Below are positions 23,169 through 37,370 of a stretch of 64,000 nt of DNA, one piece after another (the first letter of the stretch is position 1; every line of letters starts with the position of its first letter). Both the position numbers and the translations under genes were made by a program. Source of the stretch: Euryodendron excelsum (lineage: Eukaryota > Streptophyta > Magnoliopsida > Ericales > Pentaphylacaceae); assembly GCA_033060915.1 (NCBI GenBank), contig CM065380.1, positions 49,316,001-49,380,000 on the forward strand, read 5' to 3'. Below the pieces are notes generated by a model, which was not told where the DNA came from, did no database searches, and saw nothing but the letters and a program-made list of their open reading frames with translations.

Positions 23169-23303
23169 TTTTTTTTGTGGGTAAATTGTAAGAGATGTAA
23201 AGGGGCATATCATCACTTCTTCTTTCGGAAGAGTAAGTGACTCGAACCCACAACCGAGAGTACGAGTGCCTTGTTCCACCTACTTGACCAATCACGCTCG
23301 TCC
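23169..23303 (-). mobile_element. tRNA-derived SINE
   Basis: Read on the minus strand, it begins GAGCGTGATTGGTCAAGTAGG, which contains an A-box-like TGGTCAAGTAGG. After about 35 bases comes GGTTGTGGGTTCGAGTC, holding a B-box (GGTTCGANTC type). A short body follows and the copy ends with an A run (plus-strand T run at 23169-23176). This is the architecture of plant tRNA-related SINEs. It cannot fold as a complete tRNA. No target duplication was identified. Confidence 0.72.
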
Positions 23304-24942
23304 AAATTTATACGTTCTTCACACAACACTTGTAGCTATAGCCTTCATCCTAAAATATATTTACATATATATATATATATATATATGTTCAAATGCACGA
23401 CTTTTGGTTTTGTATATTTACTTATCTATTCTACTATTTCAATTCATTTATTGTACTTTTTATCCTCTCTGAAATTTCGGTGAACTCGTAGGGCCGTTGT
23501 GTTCATTCACTGGAATTAACTAATTTTTCTATTAAAGTAATAAATTTTAATTTTAATTAAATAAATAAGAAAGTTATGTAAACTTAGTATAGGTAGATTT
23601 GACATTTGAAATTTTGGTTTATAACACAAAATAAAGCAAATGATGAGAGATATACCAACAATCCCATTAACCAAATTTTGAAAAAATCATTAAAAACTGA
23701 AGAGTTAATATGTATTTTTTCAAACGACAACCAATGCATTAATTCTTTCTTAACCAATGCCCTAAAAGTTCTTGTTAATTAGCATTTGACATAAGGAATT
23801 AATGCCAATACATGTTGATGGATTCAAAGTTGACATTGGTTGTTTTATGACCTCGTCTCATGTATTAATCCCCAACCAAAGAAAAATCAACAAAGCAAAT
23901 GATGGTGTCATAAAGAAAAATAGTTGCAAGTATTTATCAAAATTAATGCAGGTTCAAAGCAATGTTGCAATTCATAACCACCTTTGACCTATTCCATTCT
24001 AAGAAACCTATTGCAGGCACGCTATATTTGATCTTTGATTTGTGAACGGAAAGAAAAAGGAAAATAAAAAGGTTAAGAAGAGAAAATAAAGCAAAAGAAG
24101 TTAAATTTAATTTACTTTTTGATTGAGTTAAGAAAATGAATAGGTATTTGTCAAAAAAATATATTTTTTTATTTGTCGGCCTATAAGTTATTTTATTTTT
24201 CTTTATCCAAATAAAGCATTAGCGTAGTGTTCCTAATGTAAACTATAATAAGGAAAAAGCTAATAATTGATGGATACACTTGAATGGGTAACAACTTGTT
24301 CAATCAAGCATGATGCAATGGACATCCATTTAATGTTAAGGCAGCTAAGACAAGTCTGAATTTCTAGAAACCTGAATACCCCTAAGAAAGCTTATTCAGT
24401 CCAGATGTGTAGTATAAAGACATTAATAGGAAGCCTCTATGTAATTTCTTAAATTTTCAATAAAGTCAGCCACACAGCTAGCTACTATATGACATGTTAT
24501 TCTCATAGAGCACTTAGAAGAAGGTTCTTGGTGTGAGGACTTTGTCTCAGCCTCTTAATTTGACTACCCCTTCTTTTTTGGTATGTTAGTAATCAGATTA
24601 ATTCCCATAAGTGGGGAACTTACTTTTGAAGGATCCCTCATTCCAAGAAAAGAAAAAGAAAGATTTTCCTCCTGCAACTACAGTGATTGAAAAAGAAACA
24701 AACAAATTGAAAACGAGTTAAAAGTTTGATATATTGACAGTGAAAAAAAAAAAAAAAAAACTAAGAAACAGGGCTTCAAAAAAGCAACATTCTTGGACTT
24801 AAACCTTGCATTTTCATATGTCCTGATCACCTTAATAAACCCACTAATTACAAGTTTGATTCAAGAAGAGGAGAAATTATCATAATTGATAGGGATTAGA
24901 CTGTTTCAGCAATAAATTTCTTCTCATGTAAGTTGAAATTAA
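23304..24942. other. Intergenic, AT-rich
   Basis: An AT microsatellite lies at about 23363-23386, otherwise there is unremarkable AT-rich DNA. No gene recognised. Confidence 0.5.
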
Positions 24943-25165
24943 GAGCATGTTTGGAACTTCTGAAGGGAAAAAATTTTCCTCTCTTTTCCCTTCGTTTGAG
25001 GAAGGGAAAGGGAGGGAAAAAAGAGAATTTTTTTTAAATCACACACACACGCACACTCTCTCTCCTTTCATTTTCTTTACAAAATCAAATAGAGAATGAA
25101 AAATACTTTTTTTTTTTATTTTCTCTTTCTGCCTTCTCTTCTCTCTCCAAGTTCCAAACAGACTG
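24943..25165. mobile_element. Tourist-like MITE with TAA target duplication, copy 2
   Basis: The left end GAGCATGTTTGGAACTT and the inverted right end CAGTCTGTTTGGAACTT, flanked by TAA on both sides (24940-24942, 25166-25168). The interior is GA/CT-rich like the copy at 17307-17563. It lies about 200 bp upstream of the peroxidase TATA box. Confidence 0.85.
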
Positions 25166-25366
25166 TAAAGAATTTGCTCAGGTGAGACCGAAGTCCTGCA
25201 TTGAACTCTTCTATATGCTGACTGCTTCCTTTAAATTAATCAGCGTACACTAATATGAGGACCCTCATTAATTAGCGGCAAATTTCAACACAAATGAAAA
25301 GTAAAATGAAGAATTTTCAATAGCCTGGAGCTGGAGCTAAACTGTCACCTGCTACATGATCATCTC

Positions 25367-25374
25367 TATAAAAG
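25367..25374 (+). promoter_or_regulatory. Peroxidase TATA box
   Basis: TATAAAAG occurs 80 bp before the ATG at 25454, in the context CATCTCTATAAAAGGAG. This is a textbook plant TATA position, allowing a leader of about 50 bases. Confidence 0.8.
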
Positions 25375-25438
25375 GAGTCTCAAGCACATATTAGAATCAA
25401 CCCAACCTCTCTCTCGATTTCAAATTTAGTAAGTCTAG

Positions 25439-27585
<2,147 letters not shown>

Positions 27586-28132
27586 CAGAAATTGTTTGGT
27601 TCTCACGGAGTGCCATGATCACAAATGCATTGGGTTATTTTGTTCTAGGTGGATTCGGTAGTTATGTTCAAGATTCACTACATTTGTGAGAAGAGTAAGA
27701 ATGAGGTGACACTTTAAGAATATTGGTAAAAAAATTTCGTAATTAGGTGGTCTTATGATAGCTTGGAGCATAAACGAGTGCTATTAATTGTTTGAAATTT
27801 TTTTTTTTTCTCATTTTGTTTTGATTGGTATTGTTCATGATCAAAAGAATGCGAGGATAAGTGTAAGAATTACATTAATCTGTTGAATGGAATAAGAATC
27901 AAAACTGATTTAATCAGAAGCGAAGAATGGGAGACGGGTTACCCTTTTTTCATTCCCATTGGTGAAGAGTGCATGGAGGAATCAAGACAACCCAATTCTG
28001 CGTTTGTTTAAGGGGACAAGGCCATAGTATTATATAAGAAATATTATGTCTGGCCCTATCCAATTAAATAACTAAAGTGATATTCTTATAAAAATTTTGA
28101 ACAGAATATTACATCAAAATACTATGACAGTG
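27586..28132. other. Peroxidase 3' flank
   Basis: The 3' untranslated region and intergenic DNA up to the solo LTR. No further gene seen. Confidence 0.6.
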
Positions 28133-28320
28133 ATATTTGTAAGCACTCTATTTTTGTCCGCTCAGCAATCTCTGGCTCAACCGGATCCAGTTTCAAACAT
28201 CACAACACATACGAGTCCAGGCCGGTTCTTTCAAAACTCCAACCCAATCAACTAGTCACTTTCCAAGCCTGTAAAGCCCAATTAAAGCTAAAAAGACCAT
28301 ATAGTCCTTAGGCACTCCAA

Positions 28321-28625
28321 GCAGCTTTCCGAGACTGGGCAGCCTCAAGAATTAACGCCATCCATGTAGTTTCCCAAGATCGGGTGATCTCAGGAACCAA
28401 CACCTTATTAAATTTTAGACGGTTCACTTCTGACGCCTGCTAGCCTGCCAATGTAGAATGTCCGTCATCCGGTAGTTCTCCGAAACTAGGTAATCTCGGG
28501 GACCAACACCATCTTACAAGTAGCTTTCTAAGATCAGATACTTTCTGAGACCAGGGGGTCTCAAGGACCAACACCGCACAGGTAGCTTTCCGAGGCCGGG
28601 TAATCTCGGGAACCAATAACTAGGT
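28321..28625 (+). repeat. Diverged short tandem repeats in the LTR U3 region
   Basis: About five diverged units of roughly 60-75 bp, each with a core like GTAGCTTTCCGAG...GGGTAATCTCGGG and then ACCAACACC. Cores lie near 28330, 28370, 28470, 28520 and 28580. Repeated U3 motifs often serve as retrotransposon enhancers. Confidence 0.65.
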
Positions 28626-29660
28626 TAACACCAGCACCTGCTAGCCCGACTTGATGAAAAATAACCAAACTTGCCCCTTGAGCCTCCAAGCACATCTTTG
28701 AGAAAGTTCAAAGTCATTCAAGACGATAAGTCCACCCTTCCAAAATGTTCATAGACAATCAGGCGTACTCGATGCACTATCATGACCAATTCTGATCCCG
28801 TTCCGGTTAAAATGATTGTTTTTCCCTGAGCACCCCAATACAATACAAATCCCTCCATATGGTAAATACACCTTCCAGAACCGTTCCCAAATAGTCTGGC
28901 ATGTTTAGTATGCCATCCCAACCCATCCTAACCCTTTCCAACCAATTTCGGTCAAAATAACTATTTTACCATTAGTAGCCTGAGCGCGCACCGAAACTAC
29001 ATCGGCACTAGATACCAAACCGGCAGATCCTATTATACTTCCATGTCCAATCCAAGGCGAGCCTCGCGACCCTAAACACTCTCAAGTCAACGAAAGTCCC
29101 CTGGAGCATCTCACTAGGGTGTCTTTTTTTCCTGAACCCCGAATTATAACGCACCGTCACATAACTTGAGAAATGCATAAATTAGAGAATTTTCAAAAAT
29201 CTTTCCATAGGCCTTTCCATCAATACGGCTCGATTGAATAGGTCGCTTCCCGAACCCCTTGATCGCATGGCTCAAAAATTGCCACTTTCAGTAACCCTTG
29301 GAGCATCTCACAAACGCTCCGCCAGGGTTGTCTTTTCCTCTAATTCCCTAATTATATCTTACTCTTTCGAACACCTTTCAAACTCTCCAAAAATTTTCAG
29401 TCCTTAAGAAACAGTAGGAGAACATCATGGATGTGACCGATTTTTCCAAATCTTTTTTGGAATGCACAATTATCGAGGCAAAGTTAACACAAAAATTCTC
29501 GGCGGCAGAGCGTATGCTACCTGCGCCCAGATTGTGATCAAATCAATTAAAACTTTGCTTGCTCCCTAAGTTGAGTCAGTACAAAGTGTGCTATGTGGCA
29601 TTCAACCCGTGGAATAGTACTGGAGCATGTGCTACATATGACAAGGCAAAAATTGCCCAA

Positions 29661-29708
29661 GCGCATGTAGTACATGCGCCAGCCCTCACCTATTTGCCTA
29701 TAAATACA
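29661..29708 (+). promoter_or_regulatory. LTR core promoter with 19-bp palindrome
   Basis: GCGCATGTAGTACATGCGC at 29661-29679 is a perfect palindrome around a central G. Nineteen bases further on is CTATAAATAC at 29699-29708, a good TATA box, so transcription of the solo LTR would start near 29735. Confidence 0.65.
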
Positions 29709-31189
29709 AGCCTCTTCATCTGCATATTTCAGAATTAAAAACAGCAGCGAAACTCTACAGAAATAGTCTCTGAACTCTAAAATTCTATATACACCTTACC
29801 CTCCAAGTACCTAAGTTAAATTCAACCTCTCTCTAGCCCATACACTATACCTACAAAGCTTCCAATGCCATATAAGAGTCATTTCCAACCCTTTCAAACC
29901 TCTCTAAGGCCATTCAAGTTCAAGACAAGTCATTCATGAAAGCTTGAAAGTGGTTTGAAGACAAAGGTGGTATTTTCTTTTACATTTTGTCATTCCCACT
30001 CTTCTCTTCTCCCTTCTAGCCTACTTAGGTTATTCTCTATTTTAAACTCCCATCTTCTACCCTTCTTTCTTACATGCTTGAAACAAGTGAACTCCTAGTT
30101 TATGCCTAGAGGAAAGCTTGTGAGAGTCACCGTGTAAGGGAATCTCTCACTAGCCTACTTTAAGATGGCATGGCTTTGGACCACCTTGCAATTTGGTGTG
30201 GCCTATAGCCTTGTTTGATTTCAGGACCCCTCTTTTCATATGGTTACCATGTTCATGTATTGCATGATATGCTGCATTTTCATATTCATCATCATTTTTC
30301 AAAAACCTTTACTATCTCATTTCTATGTCTTTTTCAAATTTCACATTCAAGTACTTTCCTAAAAATGGTTCTAAGAATTAGTTCCTTGAAACCTAGGTCA
30401 ATTTTCACATCCTAGAGAACCCAGCTTTAGTCCATTGACTTCATTTTGCATCATCTCATTTTACAATCTTCAAGTTGCATTAAAATGGTTTTCAAACCTT
30501 GTATTCAATATTGATTTTCATTAGTTTTACTCTCTTAAGTCTTGGCGTTGAAATGGTCCCCATGGAACCCTTCTTTGAGTAGTCTCCTTATTTATTGACC
30601 ATAACAACCCTAGCTCACTAGAGTGATTTTCTATACCCCAAAAGTTATTTTCAAAACAGCCATCTTCAATAAGGGTTCTCAAAATTTCATTCTCCTTAAT
30701 TTGTATAAAAATGATTTTTCAAAACTACCATTTTCATCTTGATTTTTAGAAGTTTTGCTCTATTGAATATTATGGTTGGAATAGTCCCATGGAGTCCTCT
30801 TTGGAGTGATTTCCTTCAAATCAACCATATAAGCCCTTATTCTTTTGAATGATTTCCAAAGTCTTAAAAATGGTTTTCCAATACCTCATTTCCAAAAATG
30901 ATTTTTAAAGGTTCATTCTCTTTAGTTTTCAATAAAAAAAAAAGACTTAAAACTATCTATTCAATATGGATTTCCACAAATTTTACTATCTTGAGTTAAT
31001 AGACGAAATGGTTCCAAGGCAACCCTCTCTTGAGTGATTTCCAAATACCAACCATATAAACCCTACACTCACTTGAATGGTTTTCATAAAATGGCTTTCA
31101 AAACACACTTTCAAGTTTCATGTACAAAGCCACCTTTCCAAAACCACTAGGTCCGAACCCTGGTCTAAAACCACATTTCCAAAACCACT

Positions 31190-31440
31190 AGGTCCAAACC
31201 CTAGTTCAAAACCACCTTCCAACCCTAAGTTAACTTAACCCTAGTTGTCAAATCCTAAGTTAACCTAATCCAAGTTAGTTAATCATAGGTCACCTTAACC
31301 CTAAGTTAATCCAACCCAAGTTAGTTAACTCTAGGTCATCTTAACCCTAGGTTAATCTAATTCTAGTTAGCTAGCCCTAGGTCAATCTAACCCTAATCCA
31401 ATCTAAACTTAGTTGTCCAACCCTAGGTTAACCCAACCAA
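31190..31440 (+). repeat. Diverged CCCTAGGTTAA-type repeats
   Basis: Irregular repetition of phrases such as AACCCTAAGTTAA, CCAAGTTAGTTAA and CCCTAGGTCA with units of roughly 40 bp, within the solo LTR. It contains AACCCTA strings but is not a telomeric array. Confidence 0.65.
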
Positions 31441-31741
31441 GGTTAATAAGCTTCAAGGTTCTAATTCAAAGGCCTTTTATCAAATAATCTTTCAATTCAA
31501 AAATCATTTTCATAATATACTTTCAAATACATCCTACTCTATTGAGATTTCAAAAATCAACTCCAAAATCTTTTCAAATACTTCTATACTCTATCTTCAA
31601 AAATGCTTCCCAAAAGTTCTCTTCAATTTGTCTCGACTAAAATGGCTAAACACTTAACATTTTTCAAAAACTATTTTCAAAATATTCTCAAGAACTTACA
31701 ACCCTAAAGTGTCCCTACCACTTTATGGTTAGGGATTGCAA

Positions 31742-34184
31742 TGTGAGACCCTGATGTCATAATTTCATAATTACCTAAATTATATTTATGGCATGGTTAA
31801 TTAGTATGTAAATATTATGTGGGTGCATGTGCGTGTGGCATGTAGCAAGTGATAAGTTAAGTGGTGAGTTAATTGGTGAGTCAATGGTGAATTAGTTAAT
31901 GGGTTAATTGGTGAGTTAATTGGTGTGGTATTAGTGACATGTGCATGAGTGTGCATGTGGAATGTTGTCTTGCAATTAGATATATAGATAGATATATATA
32001 TATATATATATATAGAAAGAAAGAGAGAGAGAGAGAGAGTGTGTGTGTGTGTGTGTGTGTGGGCAACCTATTTTCGGTGGAGAGAAAGAGAGATAGGACA
32101 AAGGGGGACAAGAAAACAAGGAGACAAAGAAAATGAGGAAAAGAAGGAAAAGAAAGAGAAAGAAAGAGAAAATGGAGATGAATGGTGCCTAACATGATAG
32201 GAGAGAGAAGAAGAAAAAGAATAGAGGGAGCGAAGAGTGTTGGTTGCCATCATTCGGGTATAGAGAGAGATAGAAGAGAGATAGAGAGATGAGAAGAGAA
32301 ACAGAGAGGAGGAAGAAGGGGAAGAAGAGGAATCTTGAGTGGGTTTGTTGCATCTTGATTTCAAGATTTAAGGTAAGATCATCATGTTCTTGCTTGATCT
32401 ATTTTATATTTATGGCTTCTTGCATGTTTATATGTATTATATGCCATGTAAATAGGGGTAGGAGATGAGATCTTTCGTGGTAAAACTTAGAATCATCCAT
32501 GACTGTCATAACAGAGTTGTCTTTGTAAAAAAATAACTGTTTGGAGACGTTTTGACCTAGCTAAACATTTTCTTTGAGGCTAAATGTTTTAACACTGTAA
32601 GTTAGGGTTATGAGAAACATTTAGACTTTGGTTTCACTTAAAAATGTTATAATTTTGAATTATGGTGAATTTTTTAAGTGGGACTGTCTCTGCAAAATTC
32701 TGATGCCCAAATCTGTAACCCCTGGTTTAACTGAGCATTCAACCAAGTTAGAATAATTCAAAAATTATGAAATTTTTATTGTATCTAGGAAAAAGGTTTA
32801 TGACAATCTGCACCAAATTTCAGGTCATTTCAATGTTGTTTACCTATGTTAATAATTTATCAAATATAGACCATCTGCTGCTGAATTTTTATTTTTGCAG
32901 CACGGCCCTATTTTAGAAAATACCAAATAAATACTTAAGCATATTCAAAAAATGTAAAATTTGGTCTGGATACTCTCTGAGATGTCTATTTTGTGTTTGC
33001 AAAGTTTTGAAATTGTTGGGTATAAGATCACGAAGTTATGTTCAAAATATGAGGCCTGTGTCAGTTTTGACAGATTAGAGAACTTAGTGTATTTTGGTAC
33101 TTTTCCGCTATTACATTACATTGGAAGTTTAATTTAGGTTATCATATGATATTTATAATGCATAATTTTAGTTCTATAACTTGTTTGTGGTGTATAAATT
33201 CTTTTGATTATTATTGCTAAATTATATATTGAAGTTCCTAAACTAACACAGTTGTGGTGATAAGAACTAACGAAGGGTAAGATCCATCAACATCATTCAA
33301 GGAGTGATCTTTGTCAGAGAGTGTGTGTGCAATAATAGGTAAGAATATAGATAGTCTTATTCATATTGAATTGCTTGATGATTATCTATAACATGATATT
33401 AACGATGGTACATGTGAGGTGATATATGAGAGGGCATTAGAGGTTTTATATGAGTTAGAGGTGGCATTGCATACATTCATTTTGTGTGCCTTACATTGCA
33501 TTGCATAGAGGAAGGTTTTGTCGATATGGGGCTAACCTAAAGAGAGTGTCGATGTGGAGCATCATTGATAATGAGTCATCACTCATTGGGCCAACGTTAT
33601 TTAAATTTGCCCGCACATATGGGTGATACTTCCATTAAATCGAGACATTCATGATTTATGTATATTGATCATTTATACCTGTGTGTGCATTACGGTACTT
33701 ATTTTTTTTTGTTTATTTGATTGATTATCTATTGTGAGCACATTAACATTTAAATCACACCCACACACACTGTTTTGACAGGTAACGTGGAGATGTTGGT
33801 TGGTTCACTGTAGTCTTGGTTTGAGCCGTAGTGGCATTCACGTCGGTGTCAAAGGTCGTGTCTCGAGACTTGGGAAGCTCTTGTTGTTGCTTTCAGTTTA
33901 TCGTCATAGTCGTATTTTGTTGTATGTTAGCACCAGTTTGTGAGTTTGTTAGTACCTACATGTGAGATTGTTATGTTTAAGGTTATGGTATTATTTACTC
34001 TCATATACTTTATATTTAGACATAGTTGATTCATGATTACATAAAATAGGGTATTTATTCTGCTGTGTTTTTGTAATTTATTTTGGGTGTATGGTAAGGT
34101 GTCATTCTCAGGTATGATGATCTGTACAATCACATCTCGCCTAATATGACATAATTGGTATTTAATTGGGTTGGGGGTGTGACA
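31742..34184 (+). mobile_element. Nested 2.4-kb solo LTR
   Basis: It starts TGTGAGACCCTGATG and ends GGGGGTGTGACA. The flanks are TGCAA (31737-31741) and TCCAA (34185-34189), a 5-bp duplication with one mismatch. No coding sequence is present. A compound TA/GA/GT microsatellite lies near its promoter region. Its right half (from 32890) forms the start of every unit of the downstream tandem array, so the first array breakpoint lies inside it. Confidence 0.65.
31978..32061. repeat. Compound (TA)n(GA)n(GT)n microsatellite
   Basis: Consecutive TA, GA and GT runs within the nested LTR. An apparent ORF across it is only repeat translation. Confidence 0.9.
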
Positions 34185-35730
34185 TCCAAAGGAAGGTGAT
34201 ACGTTAAAATACAACCTTCAAGGTTATCCATATTAGGGTTCCTAAACCCTAGGCGTTTTCAAAAGCTCTTTCTAAAAATAATTTTTAAATATCACATTCT
34301 TGAAGCAACTCTAATCCTTCCATGATTAGGATTGTTCAAGTATAAATGAGATATTCAATAAGGGTTCTATAACCCTAAAGTTTTAAAAAACAAAAGTAAA
34401 GTCTCTAGCCCCTTTTTCAAACATGTTTACAAAACTCATAACTCAAAAGGAGTTTATTTCTTCAATAACTAACCTTTTAAAGATGATGAAACATTAAACA
34501 TGACTTTCATAAAGTATCCACTCTCAAAAACTTTTCAAAGACGAGTTCACAAGAGCATTTCCAACCCTAACTCTATTTCTAAAGTTTTCAAAATAAAACT
34601 TCAAAATATTTTCGAAATTCATTTGAGTTATTTTAAAACATTTCTAGAAACTCTACAAAGATGTTTCAAAGCACTTTCAAAACTCACTTGAACTGATTCA
34701 AAAACATTTCAAAACTCCCTTGAGATAATTTCAAAAACATTTAAAATTATCTCTAAACCTGATTTAAAAAACACTTCAAACATCCCAAGTCCTATTTCAA
34801 AGGTATTTTTCTAAATTCTCAAGTTCTCTCTTTCCAAAGACCTCAAAGTGTTTTCAAAATTTTCTAAAGACCTTAATGCGTCTTTAAAGTTCTTAAAGGC
34901 CCTAACGTACCTATTTTTCAAAATTAGACCCCAATGTGTCTTCTCATGACCTCAATGCGCCTATTTTCTATTGAGCTCTTACTCGAACTACGAATTATCT
35001 GATTCTCACCAAATGAGATATGTAGGTAACCGAAAATGATGTGGTCATAACCTTTATTTCAACCCCAGTTCCATTTTCAAAAGTTTCTATCAATTCAAGA
35101 TTTATATTTGAAATCCTTTCAAAACTTTCATATTTTCAAACATCTTTTTCAAAACATATATCATGTATCATTCATCCAAAAAGTGATAACCAACCCATTT
35201 TTCAAAATTCTAAAGTGGAAATTAAGTGAATATTAATAACCGGTTATTTAAGTGAGTAAATTAAGGGTGATTAGACATATAGGTACCGAAAAGGCACGGT
35301 AGAGTGATGATCTTAAAATATTTTTCTTACAGGTAACTAACTCCCGAACCATAAATTTTTATTTCAAAGACCAAAATCGAAGTCATATTTTCAAAAGAGT
35401 TTTAAAACATTTTAAAAGGTTACTAAAAATCTTTTTTTTTTTAAAAAAAAAAAAAAAAAACCCTTCTTAAGAAGGACGTTTTCAAAACCTTGTCGAAAAA
35501 CTTAAATTTATTCTTTGAATTACACTTAGTTTTAGGTGACCTAACACATCTTTAATTATGTTAGGTAGCAACTCTTATTTTTTTTTAAAAAAGCCCTTAA
35601 ATCATATCATACTTTCAAATTCAAACCTAGTCACACTCGTCCTTCTAAGAGATGAGTTATAATGAGAGAGTACCGGACTTTTTTCCGAACCAAGAGGGTT
35701 TGGTTCTAAATACCGGGGTACAACAATATT

Positions 35731-36939
35731 TTAATAATTAAAAATCATTATGAAGGGTGTTTTATTTTAAAGTGAAATCCTCTTATTTAGACACATCATT
35801 ATGTATGAAAATTTTATATAAATTTTCTATTTATATAGCATTACTCATCAAATAATTCTAACGGGATATGCAGCATAAACAATCCTAGGATTTGAAATCC
35901 AAAGGCAAATTACAAAATTACACCCTCCTTGTATGATCCCATAATCTAATGTCCCGAAACTCCTTTATGTCTTTATCTCATACGGTGACAAAAAAAAAAA
36001 AAAAAAAGATTTGAAAGTGTAAGAGGAAGTATGCAGTTACCCGTGCGAGTGGAAGAAATATAACCATTTGATAGCTTCAGACCAACGAAACCAAACACTT
36101 CAGTCTCCAACACCTGTAAGAAAGAATCCGCCTATATGTTTATGATTCTTATTTAAAGCGGCCATTTTTTAAGCCACAGAGCCTTTGGGATTTTGAGGGG
36201 AAATTAAAATTAAAGAGGAAAGGGATCATTTTATTTTTATTTTATGGTTATTATGACTCCAACTGTCTTATCTTTTGTTACCAACTTTCCGGCTCGATTG
36301 GATTTTGGGCACAAGCGTGCCAGGAATTTCTTTTCAGACTAATCAACTGCACAATCGATTATCCATTTATGCATAATTTTTACGTAATTGTGATTGTATG
36401 ATTTGAATGTGGTATTTCAGGACTTCTTTGGATGTAAGAACATTATGTGAGGAGCGCTCGATACTCCTTTTTACAAGCAGAGATTCATCAACAAGTAAAA
36501 TGTATTAGCTCCTGAAGATGATTCTTGCTCAAAAGCAAATAGAAAAGGACCCTCGAAGAACAGAGATCATGTCACTATATCTTCAAATAACAGTTGTGGA
36601 AAAATCTTTATATTATGATATATGTTGGTACAATCCATTAAGATCTTCAAATTTATAACTAATGGGGTGGTAATTTGTATTGCAACTGTATGGAATGAAC
36701 TGAAAATCTCCAATTCCTACAACAATTGGAGAGGATCGAATTGGATACCTTTTACCCAGAGCATCAATGGTTTCTTCTAACTCTTTAGCTAATTACCAAT
36801 TTATCAAGTCAAAACAATGTCAATTATGACTGATTCAAGTACAAAAAATCAAAGCTTTTATCATTTTCTTTACATGACAAGTAATGGTACTAATAATATT
36901 CCAAAAAAAAAAAACAAAAAATAAAGAGATATCTATCAA
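35731..36939. other. Unit 1 DNA between the LTR and the small gene
   Basis: Repeated in units 2-4. It holds an A run at about 35991 and no recognisable exon. It includes the 3' flank of the minus-strand small gene. No other gene seen. Confidence 0.5.
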
Positions 36940-37221
36940 TCAATAGGACTTATAGTCATCGGTCGCGGGATATTCTTGGGTGGTCGGCGACTGCAAGCCC
37001 CGTGGCAACGGCGACGCCTCGTCGCCTTCCGGCATGTCAGAGAGGACAGCCAGCATGCGGCGAATGCTAGCCGAACGTGCCGGTTTGAAGCTGAGGGACC
37101 TTATCTTGGTCTTGGAGAAGACGTCCGATGAATTAGAGAGGATGAGATAAACAAGAGCCTGAATAAGCACAAACATTGCCACCTTCGTCAACACATCCGC
37201 CGCCGACATATCCAACACCAT
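36940..37221 (-). CDS. Small single-pass membrane protein, copy 1 (unknown function)
   Basis: A 93-residue single-exon ORF starting at the ATG for MVLDMSAADV. Residues 14-29 (VAMFVLIQALVYLILS) form one hydrophobic helix. A basic Ser-rich segment follows (KTKIRSLSFKPARSASIRR, residues 37-55), then LAVLSDMPEGDE and a Pro/Thr-rich acidic tail ending DDYKSY. The layout suggests a single-pass membrane protein with a cytosolic basic tail bearing possible phospho-Ser sites. I believe similar uncharacterised proteins occur in other eudicots, but I know no function. Reading continues open upstream of the ATG but without another ATG. A TATA box lies about 135 bp upstream. Conservation across five copies, with mostly conservative changes, supports a real gene. 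Confidence 0.8.
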   Translation of the reverse strand: MVLDMSAADVLTKVAMFVLIQALVYLILSNSSDVFSKTKIRSLSFKPARSASIRRMLAVLSDMPEGDEASPLPRGLQSPTTQEYPATDDYKSY

Positions 37222-37356
37222 TTTTTTTCCCGATTGCTCGCCGGAATTACAAGAGTTCGTCTGAGTTGCAGTAGTAGTATAGTGGGTATTGGTTATCAAA
37301 TGCTAAGGCAAAAGAAGTGGAAAACAATAGTCGTGTTTAAGCAAAAGGAGGAGAGG

Positions 37357-37370
37357 CCTTTATATATAGG
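37357..37370 (-). promoter_or_regulatory. TATA box of small membrane protein gene, copy 1
   Basis: CCTATATATAAAGG on the minus strand, conserved in all five copies (44207-44220, 51045-51058, 57893-57906 and 60816-60829). Its distance to the ATG fits a leader of about 100 bases. Confidence 0.75.

Larger units (their letters stand above)
28138..35725 (+). mobile_element. Ogre-like gypsy solo LTR, interrupted by a second LTR
   Basis: The element begins TGTAAGCACTCTATTTTTG and ends CCGGGGTACAACA, with identical 5-bp duplications ATATT at 28133-28137 and 35726-35730. Between the ends there is no second copy of the left end, no coding domain and no primer binding site, so it is a solo LTR. Removing the nested insertion leaves about 5.1 kb, a size seen mainly in Ogre/Tat gypsy elements. 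A promoter with TATA box is at about 29699. The long downstream part is rich in TTTTCAAAA-type phrases. The right portion was later copied into the tandem array. Confidence 0.78.

Noticed and set aside
23220..23300. A tRNA gene on the minus strand
   Set aside because: It has A- and B-box-like motifs, but no cloverleaf can be formed, and an A tail and body follow, so SINE is the better call.
31190..31440. Interstitial telomere array
   Set aside because: AACCCTA strings occur but spacing is irregular and units are about 40 bp, so it is a diverged LTR-internal repeat.
31896..32364. Ser/Leu-rich and signal-peptide-like open frames on the minus strand
   Set aside because: Translation of TA/GA/GT microsatellites within a non-coding LTR.
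36940..37299. Longer 119-residue version of the small membrane protein
   Set aside because: The extra N-terminal frame has no ATG (it opens at TTG here and at GTG in copies 2 and 3), is not conserved and is frameshifted in copy 4.
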